Assembly (NCBI GenBank): GCA_035263105.1
Contig: DATFRO010000018.1
Coordinates: 1-24,371 of the forward strand
Origin: DATBVX01 sp035263105
GTDB lineage: Bacteria > Pseudomonadota > Gammaproteobacteria > Steroidobacterales > Steroidobacteraceae
Direction: 5' to 3'
Length of the DNA: 24,371 bases
This document shows, piece by piece, positions 6,979 to 13,272 of the stretch. Numbering within the stretch: position 1 is the first letter of the stretch; every line of letters begins with the position of its first letter. A program made the position numbers and the translations under genes. The notes under the pieces are model-generated. The model saw only the letters and a list, made by a program, of their open reading frames with translations, did no database searches and was not told where the DNA came from.

Positions 6979-7389
6979 CTAACGATGCGCCGTGCGAACG
7001 GCGGTTTTCGACAGTCGCTTGCGGCCGGACGCGCCGGCACTCGCGGCGCGCGGCGCCGTCGCTTTGCGCGCGATGCCTGCGAACTCCGATCGGGCCAGCC
7101 GGTCGATGCGCTTTGCCGCGTTTCGATAGCGACGCACGAGCCCTGACCCAAAGGATGTGAGCTCGACACCGCCGCCGCCCGCGCCACCGACGCTGGCGGT
7201 GGTGGCACGCTCGAGGAACGACTGGTTGATGTTGTCGACCAGCAGCCACGCCCGACGATAACTCATGCGCAGCGCCCGCGCCGCCTGGCGGATGGAACCG
7301 GTGCGCGCGATATGTTCCAGCAGGTCGATCTTGCCGGGGCCGATCGAACAGCCGGGAGCGAAGTCGATACGGAAGCGGACGTACTGCAT
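6979..7389 (-). CDS. ModE-type winged-helix regulator without molybdate-binding domain
   Basis: The 136-residue protein contains only the LysR/ModE-like N-terminal wHTH: GPGKIDLLEHIARTGSIRQA (17-36), AARALRMSYRRAWLLVDNIN (36-55), then a Gly-rich wing GGAGGGGVELTSFG (68-81) and a helix VRRYRNAAKRIDRLA. E. coli ModE adds two TOBE (molbindin) domains; here a basic Ala/Lys/Arg tail replaces them. Start ATG 7389 is supported by GGAGAG (complement of 7394-7399); the frame is open far upstream but that part overlaps the YciI gene and lacks family features. It is divergent from the YciI gene across 114 bp. No molybdate transporter or cofactor gene is near, so a Mo response is doubtful. Confidence 0.88.
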   Translation of the reverse strand: MQYVRFRIDFAPGCSIGPGKIDLLEHIARTGSIRQAARALRMSYRRAWLLVDNINQSFLERATTASVGGAGGGGVELTSFGSGLVRRYRNAAKRIDRLARSEFAGIARKATAPRAASAGASGRKRLSKTAVRTAHR

Positions 7390-7467
7390 GCGTCTCTCCG
7401 CGGTTTCCCTGCGGCAAGCATCCCGCCACGGGTGCGCGCCCGCAAGAGCAGCCGCGGGAAGCCGGCG

Positions 7468-7473
7468 TATACT
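7468..7473 (+). promoter_or_regulatory. Candidate -10 element TATACT before the YciI gene
   Basis: TATACT occurs 31 bp before the GTG start at 7504 within the divergent ModE-like/YciI gap. A convincing -35 is not seen. The following bases echo those after the TATACT at 1409. Confidence 0.35.
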
Positions 7474-7503
7474 GAAACGGTCGGTGAATCGACGGGGAAG
7501 ATC

Positions 7504-7809
7504 GTGAAGCACTATCTCTTGTTCTATGACGTGAGCGAGCACTACCTCGCGCGCCGCGGGCTGTTTCGCAAGGAGCATCTGGAGAAAGCGTGGGCGGCGC
7601 ACTCGCGCGGCGAGTTGCTGCTCGGCGGCGCGTTTGCCGACCCGGTCGACGGTGCGATGTTGCTGTTCGCGGGGCACTCCGCGCAGGTCGCGGAATCCTT
7701 CGCGAAGCACGATCCCTACGTGCTCAACGGTCTCGTCACGCACTGGCGCGTGCGCGAATGGACGACGGTCGCGGGCGAAGGCGCCGCACACCCGGTCAAG
7801 CCCGACTGA
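7504..7809 (+). CDS. YciI family protein
   Basis: The 101-residue protein starts at GTG 7504, with GGGGA at 7494-7498 as ribosome site; upstream in-frame codons run through the regulatory gap and look non-coding. YciI proteins are small ferredoxin-fold dimers with a conserved His/Asp pocket and no well-defined reaction. Recognisable parts are KHYLLFYDVSEHYLARR (2-18), EHLEKAWAAHSRGELLLGGA (24-43), FADPVDGAMLLF and the closing HDPYVLNGLVTHWRVREW (69-86). It is a single-gene unit divergent from the ModE-like regulator and differs from the two DGPF-type relatives farther on. Confidence 0.92.
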   Translation: MKHYLLFYDVSEHYLARRGLFRKEHLEKAWAAHSRGELLLGGAFADPVDGAMLLFAGHSAQVAESFAKHDPYVLNGLVTHWRVREWTTVAGEGAAHPVKPD

Positions 7810-7836
7810 ACACAGGCCATCAAGAAAGACAGCGAC

Positions 7837-7944
7837 ATGTACCAGGCGCTCGATGCGCTCGCGCTCAAAGTCGGCATCCGCGGCATATTCTCCGACTGGG
7901 CGGCAACAGTGACGTACTACGCCAACTGCACGGGCTTGCGCTGA
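7837..7944 (+). pseudogene. 35-codon ORF, possible remnant of a gene start
   Basis: ATG 7837 opens a 35-residue frame, MYQALDALALKVGIRG then IFSDWAATV, ending at TGA 7942. The ribosome site is poor (AGAAAGA). The LxxLAxxxGIxxxFxDW pattern reminds me of the N-terminus of 4-alpha-glucanotransferases (MalQ), after which similarity stops. It may be a degraded fragment or a chance frame; I do not claim expression. Confidence 0.2.
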
Positions 7945-7949
7945 TATGG

Positions 7950-8147
7950 CTAACGGTCGGAATCGACCGGCTGTCGCACGTCGTTCGCAGCCACAGTCTT
8001 ATCGGGCTGCGGCTGTGATTGCGGCGGCTTGAACGAGTGCAGCGCGACCACGCCGAGCGGCGTAATCAGCACATCGGTGCCGCCGACGCTGACGCATCCC
8101 GTCAGCAGCGCGAGCAAGCCAGAGGCGATGAGGAGTCGCAATTTCAT
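7950..8147 (-). CDS. Small lipoprotein, unknown function
   Basis: The 65-residue product has a textbook lipoprotein signal: MKLRLLIASGLLALLTGC with lipobox LTGC and lipidated Cys18. The mature part is short (VSVGGTDVLITPLGVVALHSF) and ends in a hydrophilic Pro/Gln/Asp tail. Mature residues 2-3 are not Asp, so outer-membrane sorting is likely by the Lol rule. I do not recognise the family. No strong Shine-Dalgarno is visible. It lies downstream of the EamA-like gene on the same strand, separated by 159 bp containing an inverted repeat. Confidence 0.7.
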   Translation of the reverse strand: MKLRLLIASGLLALLTGCVSVGGTDVLITPLGVVALHSFKPPQSQPQPDKTVAANDVRQPVDSDR

Positions 8148-8251
8148 GGGTGCTGTCGTTCATGTCCAGGTCCTGCCGGATTAGAACGTGCGAGCGGCCC
8201 GAGGTTGCGCGAAAGTTCTCACATTAACTTGTCTGAATGCCCCGTTGACCT

Positions 8252-8282
8252 ATGTTCACGCTGAAAACTGCGACGTGAACAT
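8252..8282. promoter_or_regulatory. 9-bp inverted repeat, candidate operator or hairpin
   Basis: ATGTTCACG (8252-8260) and CGTGAACAT (8274-8282) are exact reverse complements separated by 13 bases. A TTGACC lies just before at 8244. The repeat sits between the EamA-like and lipoprotein genes. No T-run follows, so an operator is as likely as a terminator. Confidence 0.45.
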
Positions 8283-8306
8283 GTTGCAATCCGGTTCAGC
8301 TGGCAC

Positions 8307-8729
8307 TCAACGTCGGCTGATGAGCCACAGGCCCGCTACGCACAGCACGATGCCGCCGACGTTGGCGGCCGACAGCTTCTCGCGAAACAGCACCACGCCG
8401 AGCACGAGCAGCACCAGCGCTGCACAAGACTGCGTCACGAGCTGACCGAAGCTCACGTTGAATCCCGAGCGGTACAACATCAGGAAGGCGAGATCGAGGA
8501 ACACGACCGCCGCTGCGAGCCCGAGCGCGGTCCAGTTGAGCTCGTGCAGAGAAGGGCGTAACGCAAACGGCCCGGGCATCGCGACGTAGATCGCGAAGAA
8601 CGCGCCGGAACCGATGAGGTAAGTGACCGCCAGCGACAGGAACGGACTGGCCGCGGCGGGCGTGGCTTTCAACACCAGGTGATATGCGGCGGTCATCAGG
8701 ATCGCGGTGACGAGCCAGACCAGTTGCAT
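8307..8729 (-). CDS. Half-size EamA/DMT-family membrane transporter
   Basis: The 140-residue protein is almost entirely hydrophobic, with about four to five helices: VWLVTAILMTAAYHLVL, LAVTYLIGSGAFFAIYVAM, LNWTALGLAAAVVFLDLAFL, LVTQSCAALVLLVLGVVLF and NVGGIVLCVAGLWLIS. The FREKLSAANVGGIVLCVAGL ending is typical of an EamA repeat. Full transporters of this superfamily have two such repeats (about 300 residues); single-repeat members act as dimers, as in SMR exporters. Start ATG 8729 has AGGGAG 8 bases upstream. The substrate is unknown. Confidence 0.85.
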   Translation of the reverse strand: MQLVWLVTAILMTAAYHLVLKATPAAASPFLSLAVTYLIGSGAFFAIYVAMPGPFALRPSLHELNWTALGLAAAVVFLDLAFLMLYRSGFNVSFGQLVTQSCAALVLLVLGVVLFREKLSAANVGGIVLCVAGLWLISRR

Positions 8730-8972
8730 GGTGGAATCTCCCTAAAAGCCCGGCGCCTATCTTGCCATCCGGCGGCCCGCGCGCCCGCACCACCCGCAGG
8801 TCGCGGGTCGGAGCCAGGATGCGCTGCCCCGGAATGCCCGGGGTTGCGGAATTTGTGCCGCGTCCCAGTTGTCTATCCCGTTCCAGCCTCGCAGCCGGCC
8901 TGGCGGGCGGCGGGTTGTCGAATCCGACCCGCGCCGCTCGTCGTAGGGATGCCGCCGTAACTGGAGATTGCG

Positions 8973-9350
8973 ATGAAGTATCTGTGCTTCGGCTATTACA
9001 ACCCGATTGCCTTCGAGAAGCTGCCGAGAGCGGAGCTCGATGAGCTGGTGCAGAAGTGCCGCGCTCACGATGCAGCACTGCACGACAGCGGACATCTGCT
9101 GGCGGTGGGATCGCTGGCCGCGCCTGCCGCGGCGAAATCCGTGCGCCCGCGCAACGGCAAGCCGCTCGTGACCGATGGGCCGTTCGCCGAAGCCAAGGAA
9201 GTCATCGGGGCCTTCTTCATCATCGAGGCGCGCGATGAGCAGGAGGCGGTCGATATCGCCTCCAGGCATCCGGCGGCGCACCTCGGCGAACACGTCGGCT
9301 GGGGCGTCGAAGTCCGCGCGATCGACTTCATGCAGGAAGGCGCCCGATGA
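8973..9350 (+). CDS. YciI-related DGPF-domain protein (first copy)
   Basis: The 125-residue protein is of the YCII-related DGPF type: MKYLCFGYYNP start, a helix with CRAHDAALHDSGHLL, RPRNGKPLVTDGPFAEAKE (58-76) holding the DGPF signature, IGAFFIIEARDEQEAVDIAS and a closing VEVRAIDF. GGAG 7 bases before the ATG is the ribosome site. Such genes usually sit beside an ECF-type sigma factor (ECF42); none is present here. An 82-bp gap separates it from the YceI gene on the same strand. Confidence 0.92.
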   Translation: MKYLCFGYYNPIAFEKLPRAELDELVQKCRAHDAALHDSGHLLAVGSLAAPAAAKSVRPRNGKPLVTDGPFAEAKEVIGAFFIIEARDEQEAVDIASRHPAAHLGEHVGWGVEVRAIDFMQEGAR

Positions 9351-9432
9351 CCGGCGCCGATCGCGGCTCGCCTCCCGGAATCGTCAACGGCTCGTTTATG
9401 ATGGCATTCGATCAGACCCGAAGGAGGACATC

Positions 9433-10014
9433 ATGATTTTCCGCATCCGTCGTCGCGCGTGGCTCGCCACGCTCCTCATCGCTTCACTGGCAGGGACGCC
9501 CGCGCTGGCGGCGGACACCTACAAGGTCGACTCCGATCACACCTACCCGAGCATCGAGACCACGCACATGGGAGTCTCGACGTTCCGCGGCAAGTTCAAC
9601 AAGACCTCGGGCTCGATCACACTCGACAAGGCGGCGAAGACCGGGACGGCCGACATCACGATCGACCTGTCGAGCATCGACATGGGTCACGACAAGTTGA
9701 ATGAGCACCTGCGCTCGGCGGATTTCTTCGATGTCGCCAAGTTCCCGACTGCGACCTACAAGGGCACGCTCAAGTTCGAGGGAGACACGCTCAAGTCGGT
9801 GGACGGCAAGCTGACGCTGCACGGCGTGACCAGGCCCGTGACGCTCAAGGTCAACAGCTTCAAGTGCATCCAGCATCCCATGTACAAGAAGGAAGACTGT
9901 GGCGCCGACGCCGAGACGGAGATCGACCGCTCGGATTTCGGCATCACGCATGGCGTCGAGTTTGGCGGCGGAAAGGTGCTGCTCAGGATCCAGGTCGAAG
10001 CGCTCAAGACCTGA
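9433..10014 (+). CDS. YceI family periplasmic protein
   Basis: YceI proteins are periplasmic lipocalin-like barrels that bind polyisoprenoid lipids. ATG 9433 is preceded by AAGGAGG (9421-9427). The 193-residue product has an Arg-rich start and a signal peptide ending PALA-A (about residue 26). The mature part shows YKVDSDHTYPSIETTHMG (30-47), RGKFNKTSGSITLD, SIDMGHDKLNEHLRSADFFD (81-100), FPTATYKG and the KLTLHGVTRPVTL strand. A two-Cys loop (FKCIQHP...EDCG) is seen in the Xanthomonas-type YceI proteins. DRSDFGI near the end is a family signature. TATGAT at 9397 is a weak candidate -10. Confidence 0.95.
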   Translation: MIFRIRRRAWLATLLIASLAGTPALAADTYKVDSDHTYPSIETTHMGVSTFRGKFNKTSGSITLDKAAKTGTADITIDLSSIDMGHDKLNEHLRSADFFDVAKFPTATYKGTLKFEGDTLKSVDGKLTLHGVTRPVTLKVNSFKCIQHPMYKKEDCGADAETEIDRSDFGITHGVEFGGGKVLLRIQVEALKT

Positions 10015-10093
10015 CGGACTCTTCATCCGATTGCTGGTTCCGGACCGTCGGGCTCGTCGTGCCAGCGGCGGTTCCGGAACGAGGTGAGTTCAC

Positions 10094-10516
10094 ATGCTCT
10101 ATTCAGTGCTGATCTACGACTCCGAAGCGATCACCATGTCCCGGAGCCAGGCTGAGGACGACGAGCTGGTCGCCCGGCACGTGCGCCTGCAGGCGAAGCT
10201 GGTGAGCGAAGGCAAGCTCGGACCCGTCGTGCGCCTGATGCCGACGTCCGCGGCTGTGACTGTGCGCCAAGGCCGCGAGACGGTGGTGACTGATGGACCG
10301 TTCGCGGAGACCAAGGAGCAGCTTCTCGGGTTGTACATCCTCGATTGCCCGACGCTCGAAGAGGCCATCGCAGCGGCACGGCAGATTGGCGAGGCGTGTG
10401 GCCCGCTCGCACTCGAGGTTCGGCCGATTCGCTGGTTCCGCGCCGGGGCTGACGCTGAGGGCGCGGTGGTCACAGCGGCGGACGTCGAATCGCCGCCGCG
10501 AGCCCACGTGCAATAA
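10094..10516 (+). CDS. YciI-related DGPF-domain protein (second copy)
   Basis: The 140-residue protein has MLYSVLIYDSEA at the start, then GKLGPVVRLMPTSAAVTVR, GRETVVTDGPFAETKEQLLG (60-79) with the DGPF signature and CPTLEEAIAAARQI, ending VRPIRWF plus a variable tail. Ribosome site GAGGTGA lies 7 bases before ATG 10094. This layout is the one normally paired with an ECF42 sigma factor, which is absent on both sides. The upstream 79 bp contain the palindrome GTTCCGGAAC (10071-10080). Confidence 0.92.
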   Translation: MLYSVLIYDSEAITMSRSQAEDDELVARHVRLQAKLVSEGKLGPVVRLMPTSAAVTVRQGRETVVTDGPFAETKEQLLGLYILDCPTLEEAIAAARQIGEACGPLALEVRPIRWFRAGADAEGAVVTAADVESPPRAHVQ

Positions 10517-10585
10517 CCGACCTCGCCCGGATCGACGCCGCGCGTCAGTCTCGGTCGGTGGTCGTGTGATCGGGCGGTCGCGTGA

Positions 10586-10840
10586 TCAGTGGTGGATGGT
10601 GATGCTGGGGTCGAGCTGGCGCAGCGCGTCCTGGGTCGTGATGGCACCCGTGCGATCGATATCATCCTTGGTGTAGGAGCGACCCGGCGCGGTCGAGCAG
10701 TCCTGCTCTGGCAGGCGGCTGCCAGTCTTCACGCACGGCGCGGCGGTTTCGGCCGCCTGGTACGGCGGGGTTGCAGGTGGCGTGTGCGCGCAGCCTGCGC
10801 CCAATGCCACGATCGCCCCCAGCAGAATGCGTTTCATCAT
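10586..10840 (-). CDS. Small lipoprotein with TonB-receptor plug-like tail
   Basis: I start at ATG 10840, which has GAGGAG 7 bases upstream; a more distant ATG at 10864 overlaps that site. The 84-residue product has a lipoprotein-type signal MMKRILLGAIVALGAGC with Cys17, then a Thr/Pro-rich linker and two further cysteines (PCVKTGSRLPEQDC). The C-terminal part, SYTKDDIDRTGAITTQDALR with LDPSI after it, resembles the opening of TonB-dependent receptor plugs (TGSR...DI..TGA....ALR.L). No barrel follows, and the protein ends in HH after SITI. The function is unknown. It is a single gene between the DGPF gene (convergent) and the MocR gene. Confidence 0.75.
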   Translation of the reverse strand: MMKRILLGAIVALGAGCAHTPPATPPYQAAETAAPCVKTGSRLPEQDCSTAPGRSYTKDDIDRTGAITTQDALRQLDPSITIHH

Positions 10841-11031
10841 GTCCGGTCTCCTCATGCGCCTCACGATCCTATGACCGGCCGCGCGGTTGCAAGTTTACTG
10901 CTCGGCCAAAGCACGGCGCCAATCTCTGAACCGTTCACGTTCACCGAAGCTTCGTGACAGTCCAGTGACGGTTCGCGTCGGCTCGCGCGCCAGGTGCAGG
11001 GTTGCCGCACCCGGCAGGTGGCACAAGTTGC

Positions 11032-12468
11032 TCAAGGAAGGATTTCTGCCAGACGTCGCACGCCCTCGCGAATGTCCGACTCCCGCATGCGCGGATAGCC
11101 GAGCATGATGCCGGGCCGTGGCGGGCGCTTCATGAAATAGCGGCTCACCCCGTAGATACCCACGCCGCGCGCAGCGGCGGCCGCGATCGCCGCATCCTCT
11201 GCAACGCGTCGCGCGGGCCAGAGCACGATGTGCGCGCCTGCGCCATCACCACTCACCTCGACGCGCTCGCCGAGATGCTTATGCAAGGCCTCGAGCAGGG
11301 CGTGGCGACTCGCCGCGTTCCTGCGCCGCAGCCGGCGCAGATGGCGCTCGTACATCCCGGTGCGGATGAATTCTGCGAGCGTCTCCTGTTCGAGCGTCGT
11401 CGTGTGTCGGTCGCAAAGCCACTTCGCCGCGGTGAACGCCTGCAGGAGGGACTTCGGCACCACGACGTAGCCGATGCGCAGCGCCGAAAAGACCGTGCGC
11501 GAGAACGTCCCGACGTAGATCACGCGCCCCTCGGTGTCGAGACCCTGCAGCGATTCGAGGGGCTTGCCCGCGTAACGGAACTCGCCGTCGTAGTCGTCTT
11601 CGACGATGACCGCGTTCGCGCGCTTCGCCCATTGCAGCAGCGCCTGGCGGCGCGTCAGCGGCAGAATCGCGCCGGTCGGAAACTGGTGCGAAGGCGTGAC
11701 GAACGCCATCCGGGCGCTGTCCGGAAGCGCAGCGGGATCGATGCCGTCCCGATCCACCAGGGCGCCGTGCAGGCGAGCGCCGGCCGCGCGCAGCACTTCG
11801 CGAGTTCCCTGGTAGCTCGGATCCTCGATCACGACCCGGTCGCCGGGCTCGATCAGCACGCGCGCAATGAGATCGAGCGCCTGCTGTGAGCCATTGACGA
11901 CCAGTACTTGCGAGGGGTCGCACGCGACGGCGCGCGAGCGACGCAGATGTGTCGCGATGGCCTCGCGCAACGTTTCGCTGCCGGCGGCGGGGCCATAGTC
12001 GAGCTCGCGCACCAGCGCCTTGCGCGCACGACGCTGCTGGATGCGCCGCCAGCGCTCGAACGGAAAGCACTCGACATCACTGCGTCCATAAGCAAAGTCA
12101 TAGCGCAGCGCCCCGGTGCGCCGCTCCGGAAAGACCAGCGTCGAGCCGATGGCCGCGGCCGCCGAGCCGAAGCGCGACAGTCGGAACGATGCGGACTTTT
12201 CCGGGCCAGTGGAGCGGGGGACGGCGAGGCTATCCGGCACGTAAGTTCCCGAGCCGCTGCGCCCGACGACGAAACCCTCGGCGAGCAATTGCTCGTAGGC
12301 GAGCACGACCACGGTGCGCGAGATCCCGAGTTGCTCGGCGAGATCGCGCGTCGAGGGGAGCCGGTCACCGGCGCGGAAATCGCCCGAGAGGATCGCCTGG
12401 CGCAGGCGCGCATACACCTGCCGGAACAGCGGTTCCTGCTGGCGCGAAAGCGGTATCAGAAGTTGCAC
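11032..12468 (-). CDS. MocR/PdxR-type GntR-family regulator with aminotransferase domain
   Basis: The 478-residue protein joins a GntR winged helix (about 7-77: LFRQVYARLRQAILSGDFRA, GDRLPSTRDLAEQLGISRTV, GRSGSGTYV) to a fold-type I aminotransferase domain (about 115-478: LDYGPAAGSETLREAIATHL, VNGSQQALDLIARVL, TPSHQFPTG, VIVEDDYDGEFRY at 288-299). The PLP lysine motif GTFSK(T) reads GTFSRT here, so Arg324 occupies the usual Schiff-base position. I start at GTG 12468; the ORF continues upstream to 12675 but those codons overlap the divergent gene and lack homology. An AAAGTGGACC box ends 2 bp from the GTG, suggesting autoregulation. The likely target is the divergent DUF1579-like gene. Confidence 0.93.
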   Translation of the reverse strand: MQLLIPLSRQQEPLFRQVYARLRQAILSGDFRAGDRLPSTRDLAEQLGISRTVVVLAYEQLLAEGFVVGRSGSGTYVPDSLAVPRSTGPEKSASFRLSRFGSAAAAIGSTLVFPERRTGALRYDFAYGRSDVECFPFERWRRIQQRRARKALVRELDYGPAAGSETLREAIATHLRRSRAVACDPSQVLVVNGSQQALDLIARVLIEPGDRVVIEDPSYQGTREVLRAAGARLHGALVDRDGIDPAALPDSARMAFVTPSHQFPTGAILPLTRRQALLQWAKRANAVIVEDDYDGEFRYAGKPLESLQGLDTEGRVIYVGTFSRTVFSALRIGYVVVPKSLLQAFTAAKWLCDRHTTTLEQETLAEFIRTGMYERHLRRLRRRNAASRHALLEALHKHLGERVEVSGDGAGAHIVLWPARRVAEDAAIAAAAARGVGIYGVSRYFMKRPPRPGIMLGYPRMRESDIREGVRRLAEILP

Positions 12469-12470
12469 AG

Positions 12471-12480
12471 AAAGTGGACC
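12471..12480. promoter_or_regulatory. Candidate MocR/PdxR operator AAAGTGGACC
   Basis: AAAGTGGACC lies in the 89-bp gap between the MocR gene and the divergent gene. From memory, PdxR boxes resemble AAAGTGGWCTA, so this is a near match. A degenerate second copy may overlap the regulator's first codons (AAGTTGCACA, 12460-12469). TATTTT on the minus strand (12485-12490) could be the regulator's -10, placing the box over its transcription start. Confidence 0.45.
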
Positions 12481-12557
12481 TTTGAAAATACCATCGTCGG
12501 GCGCATCCTCGCGGATAGTCGTTCGCACTACAAGCCCCTTGCACGGAGTCTCACACC

Positions 12558-13154
12558 ATGAACGCGCGTCCGAGCCTTCGCCTTTGCCTCGCGGTTGCCT
12601 GCGCGACACTGCTGGTGCAGCCGGTGCTCTCGCCCGCACAGACCGCCGCCCCGTCCGCGCAGGCCGACCCTGCACACGACGGGCAACATGATTTCGACTG
12701 GATCTACGGCACCTGGAAGGCGACGCTCAAGCGCCTCGAACACCCGCTCAGCGGCTCGAAGACCTGGATCGAATACGAGGGCACGCAGATCTCGCGCAGC
12801 GTGTGGGGTGGCCGCGGCGTCATGGATGATTTCAAGGTCGACGACGCGAAGACCAACACGCACATCAACGGCTTCACGCTGCGTTTGTACAACCCCGACT
12901 CGCACCAGTGGCACATTTACTGGGCCAACGCCAAGCGCGGGAGCCTGGACTGGCCGCCGGTGATCGGCACGTTCAAGAACGGCCGCGGCGAGTTCTACGA
13001 CCAGGAAGTGTTCGAAGGGCACGCGATCTTCGTGCGTTACGTGTGGTCGGACATCACGCCGACGTCCGCGCACTTCGAACAGTCGTTCTCCGCGGATGGC
13101 GGCAGGACGTGGGAGGCGAACTGGATCAGCGACATCACGCGGGTGAAGGAGTGA
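12558..13154 (+). CDS. Secreted DUF1579-like (lipocalin-type) protein
   Basis: The 198-residue protein has a signal peptide (LRLCLAVACATLLVQPVLSPAQ, cleavage near residue 28). The mature part begins with a His/Asp stretch, HDFDWIYGTWKATLKRLEHP (44-63), which is the opening of DUF1579-type proteins. Other landmarks are VWGGRGVMDDF, LRLYNPDSHQWHIYWANAKR, GRGEFYDQEVFEGHAIFVRY (143-162) and DGGRTWEANWISDITRV. The fold is probably a periplasmic beta-barrel; ligand and reaction are unknown. GGAG at 12545 gives the ribosome site. It is divergent from the MocR regulator and shares its control region, so control by that regulator is likely. Confidence 0.85.
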   Translation: MNARPSLRLCLAVACATLLVQPVLSPAQTAAPSAQADPAHDGQHDFDWIYGTWKATLKRLEHPLSGSKTWIEYEGTQISRSVWGGRGVMDDFKVDDAKTNTHINGFTLRLYNPDSHQWHIYWANAKRGSLDWPPVIGTFKNGRGEFYDQEVFEGHAIFVRYVWSDITPTSAHFEQSFSADGGRTWEANWISDITRVKE

Positions 13155-13170
13155 CGACCGGGTGAAGGAG
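13140..13170 (+). repeat. Short direct repeat over the stop codon of the DUF1579-like gene
   Basis: CGGGTGAAGGAG occurs at 13140-13151 and again at 13159-13170, a 19-bp period. The second copy lies just past the stop codon, consistent with a small slippage duplication that leaves the protein intact. Confidence 0.5.
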
Positions 13171-13272
13171 CGAGGCCACGCCGCTGCGCGCCGTTCAGCC
13201 CCTGCGCCGGCGATCCAATCGATGTCTGAAAACGGCTAGTCCGGATCGCAGGCGCGGCGTAAGGTCGGCGCC

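Noticed and set aside
5877..7208. 443-codon minus-strand ORF across the AraC gene
   Set aside because: Shadow of the AraC gene; no domain, low-complexity Arg/Glu composition, and it overlaps the ModE-like gene.
7390..7791. N-terminal extension of the ModE-like gene up to 7791
   Set aside because: It would run antisense through the whole YciI gene; the ATG at 7389 has its own Shine-Dalgarno and matches the family start.
8296..9078. 260-codon minus-strand ORF across the EamA gene and DGPF start
   Set aside because: Overlaps two genes with good ribosome sites and family signatures; translation is Arg/Ala-rich without domains.
10933..10957. GTTCACGTTCAC direct repeat and the nearby GAAGCTTC palindrome
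   Set aside because: Short, one copy only, and not placed clearly against a promoter; GTTCACG also appears at 8254 but without other shared sequence, so I take it as chance.
12469..12675. N-terminal extension of the MocR gene
   Set aside because: It would overlap the divergent DUF1579-like gene and its signal peptide and removes the intergenic control region; no family sequence is present before residue 70 of that frame.
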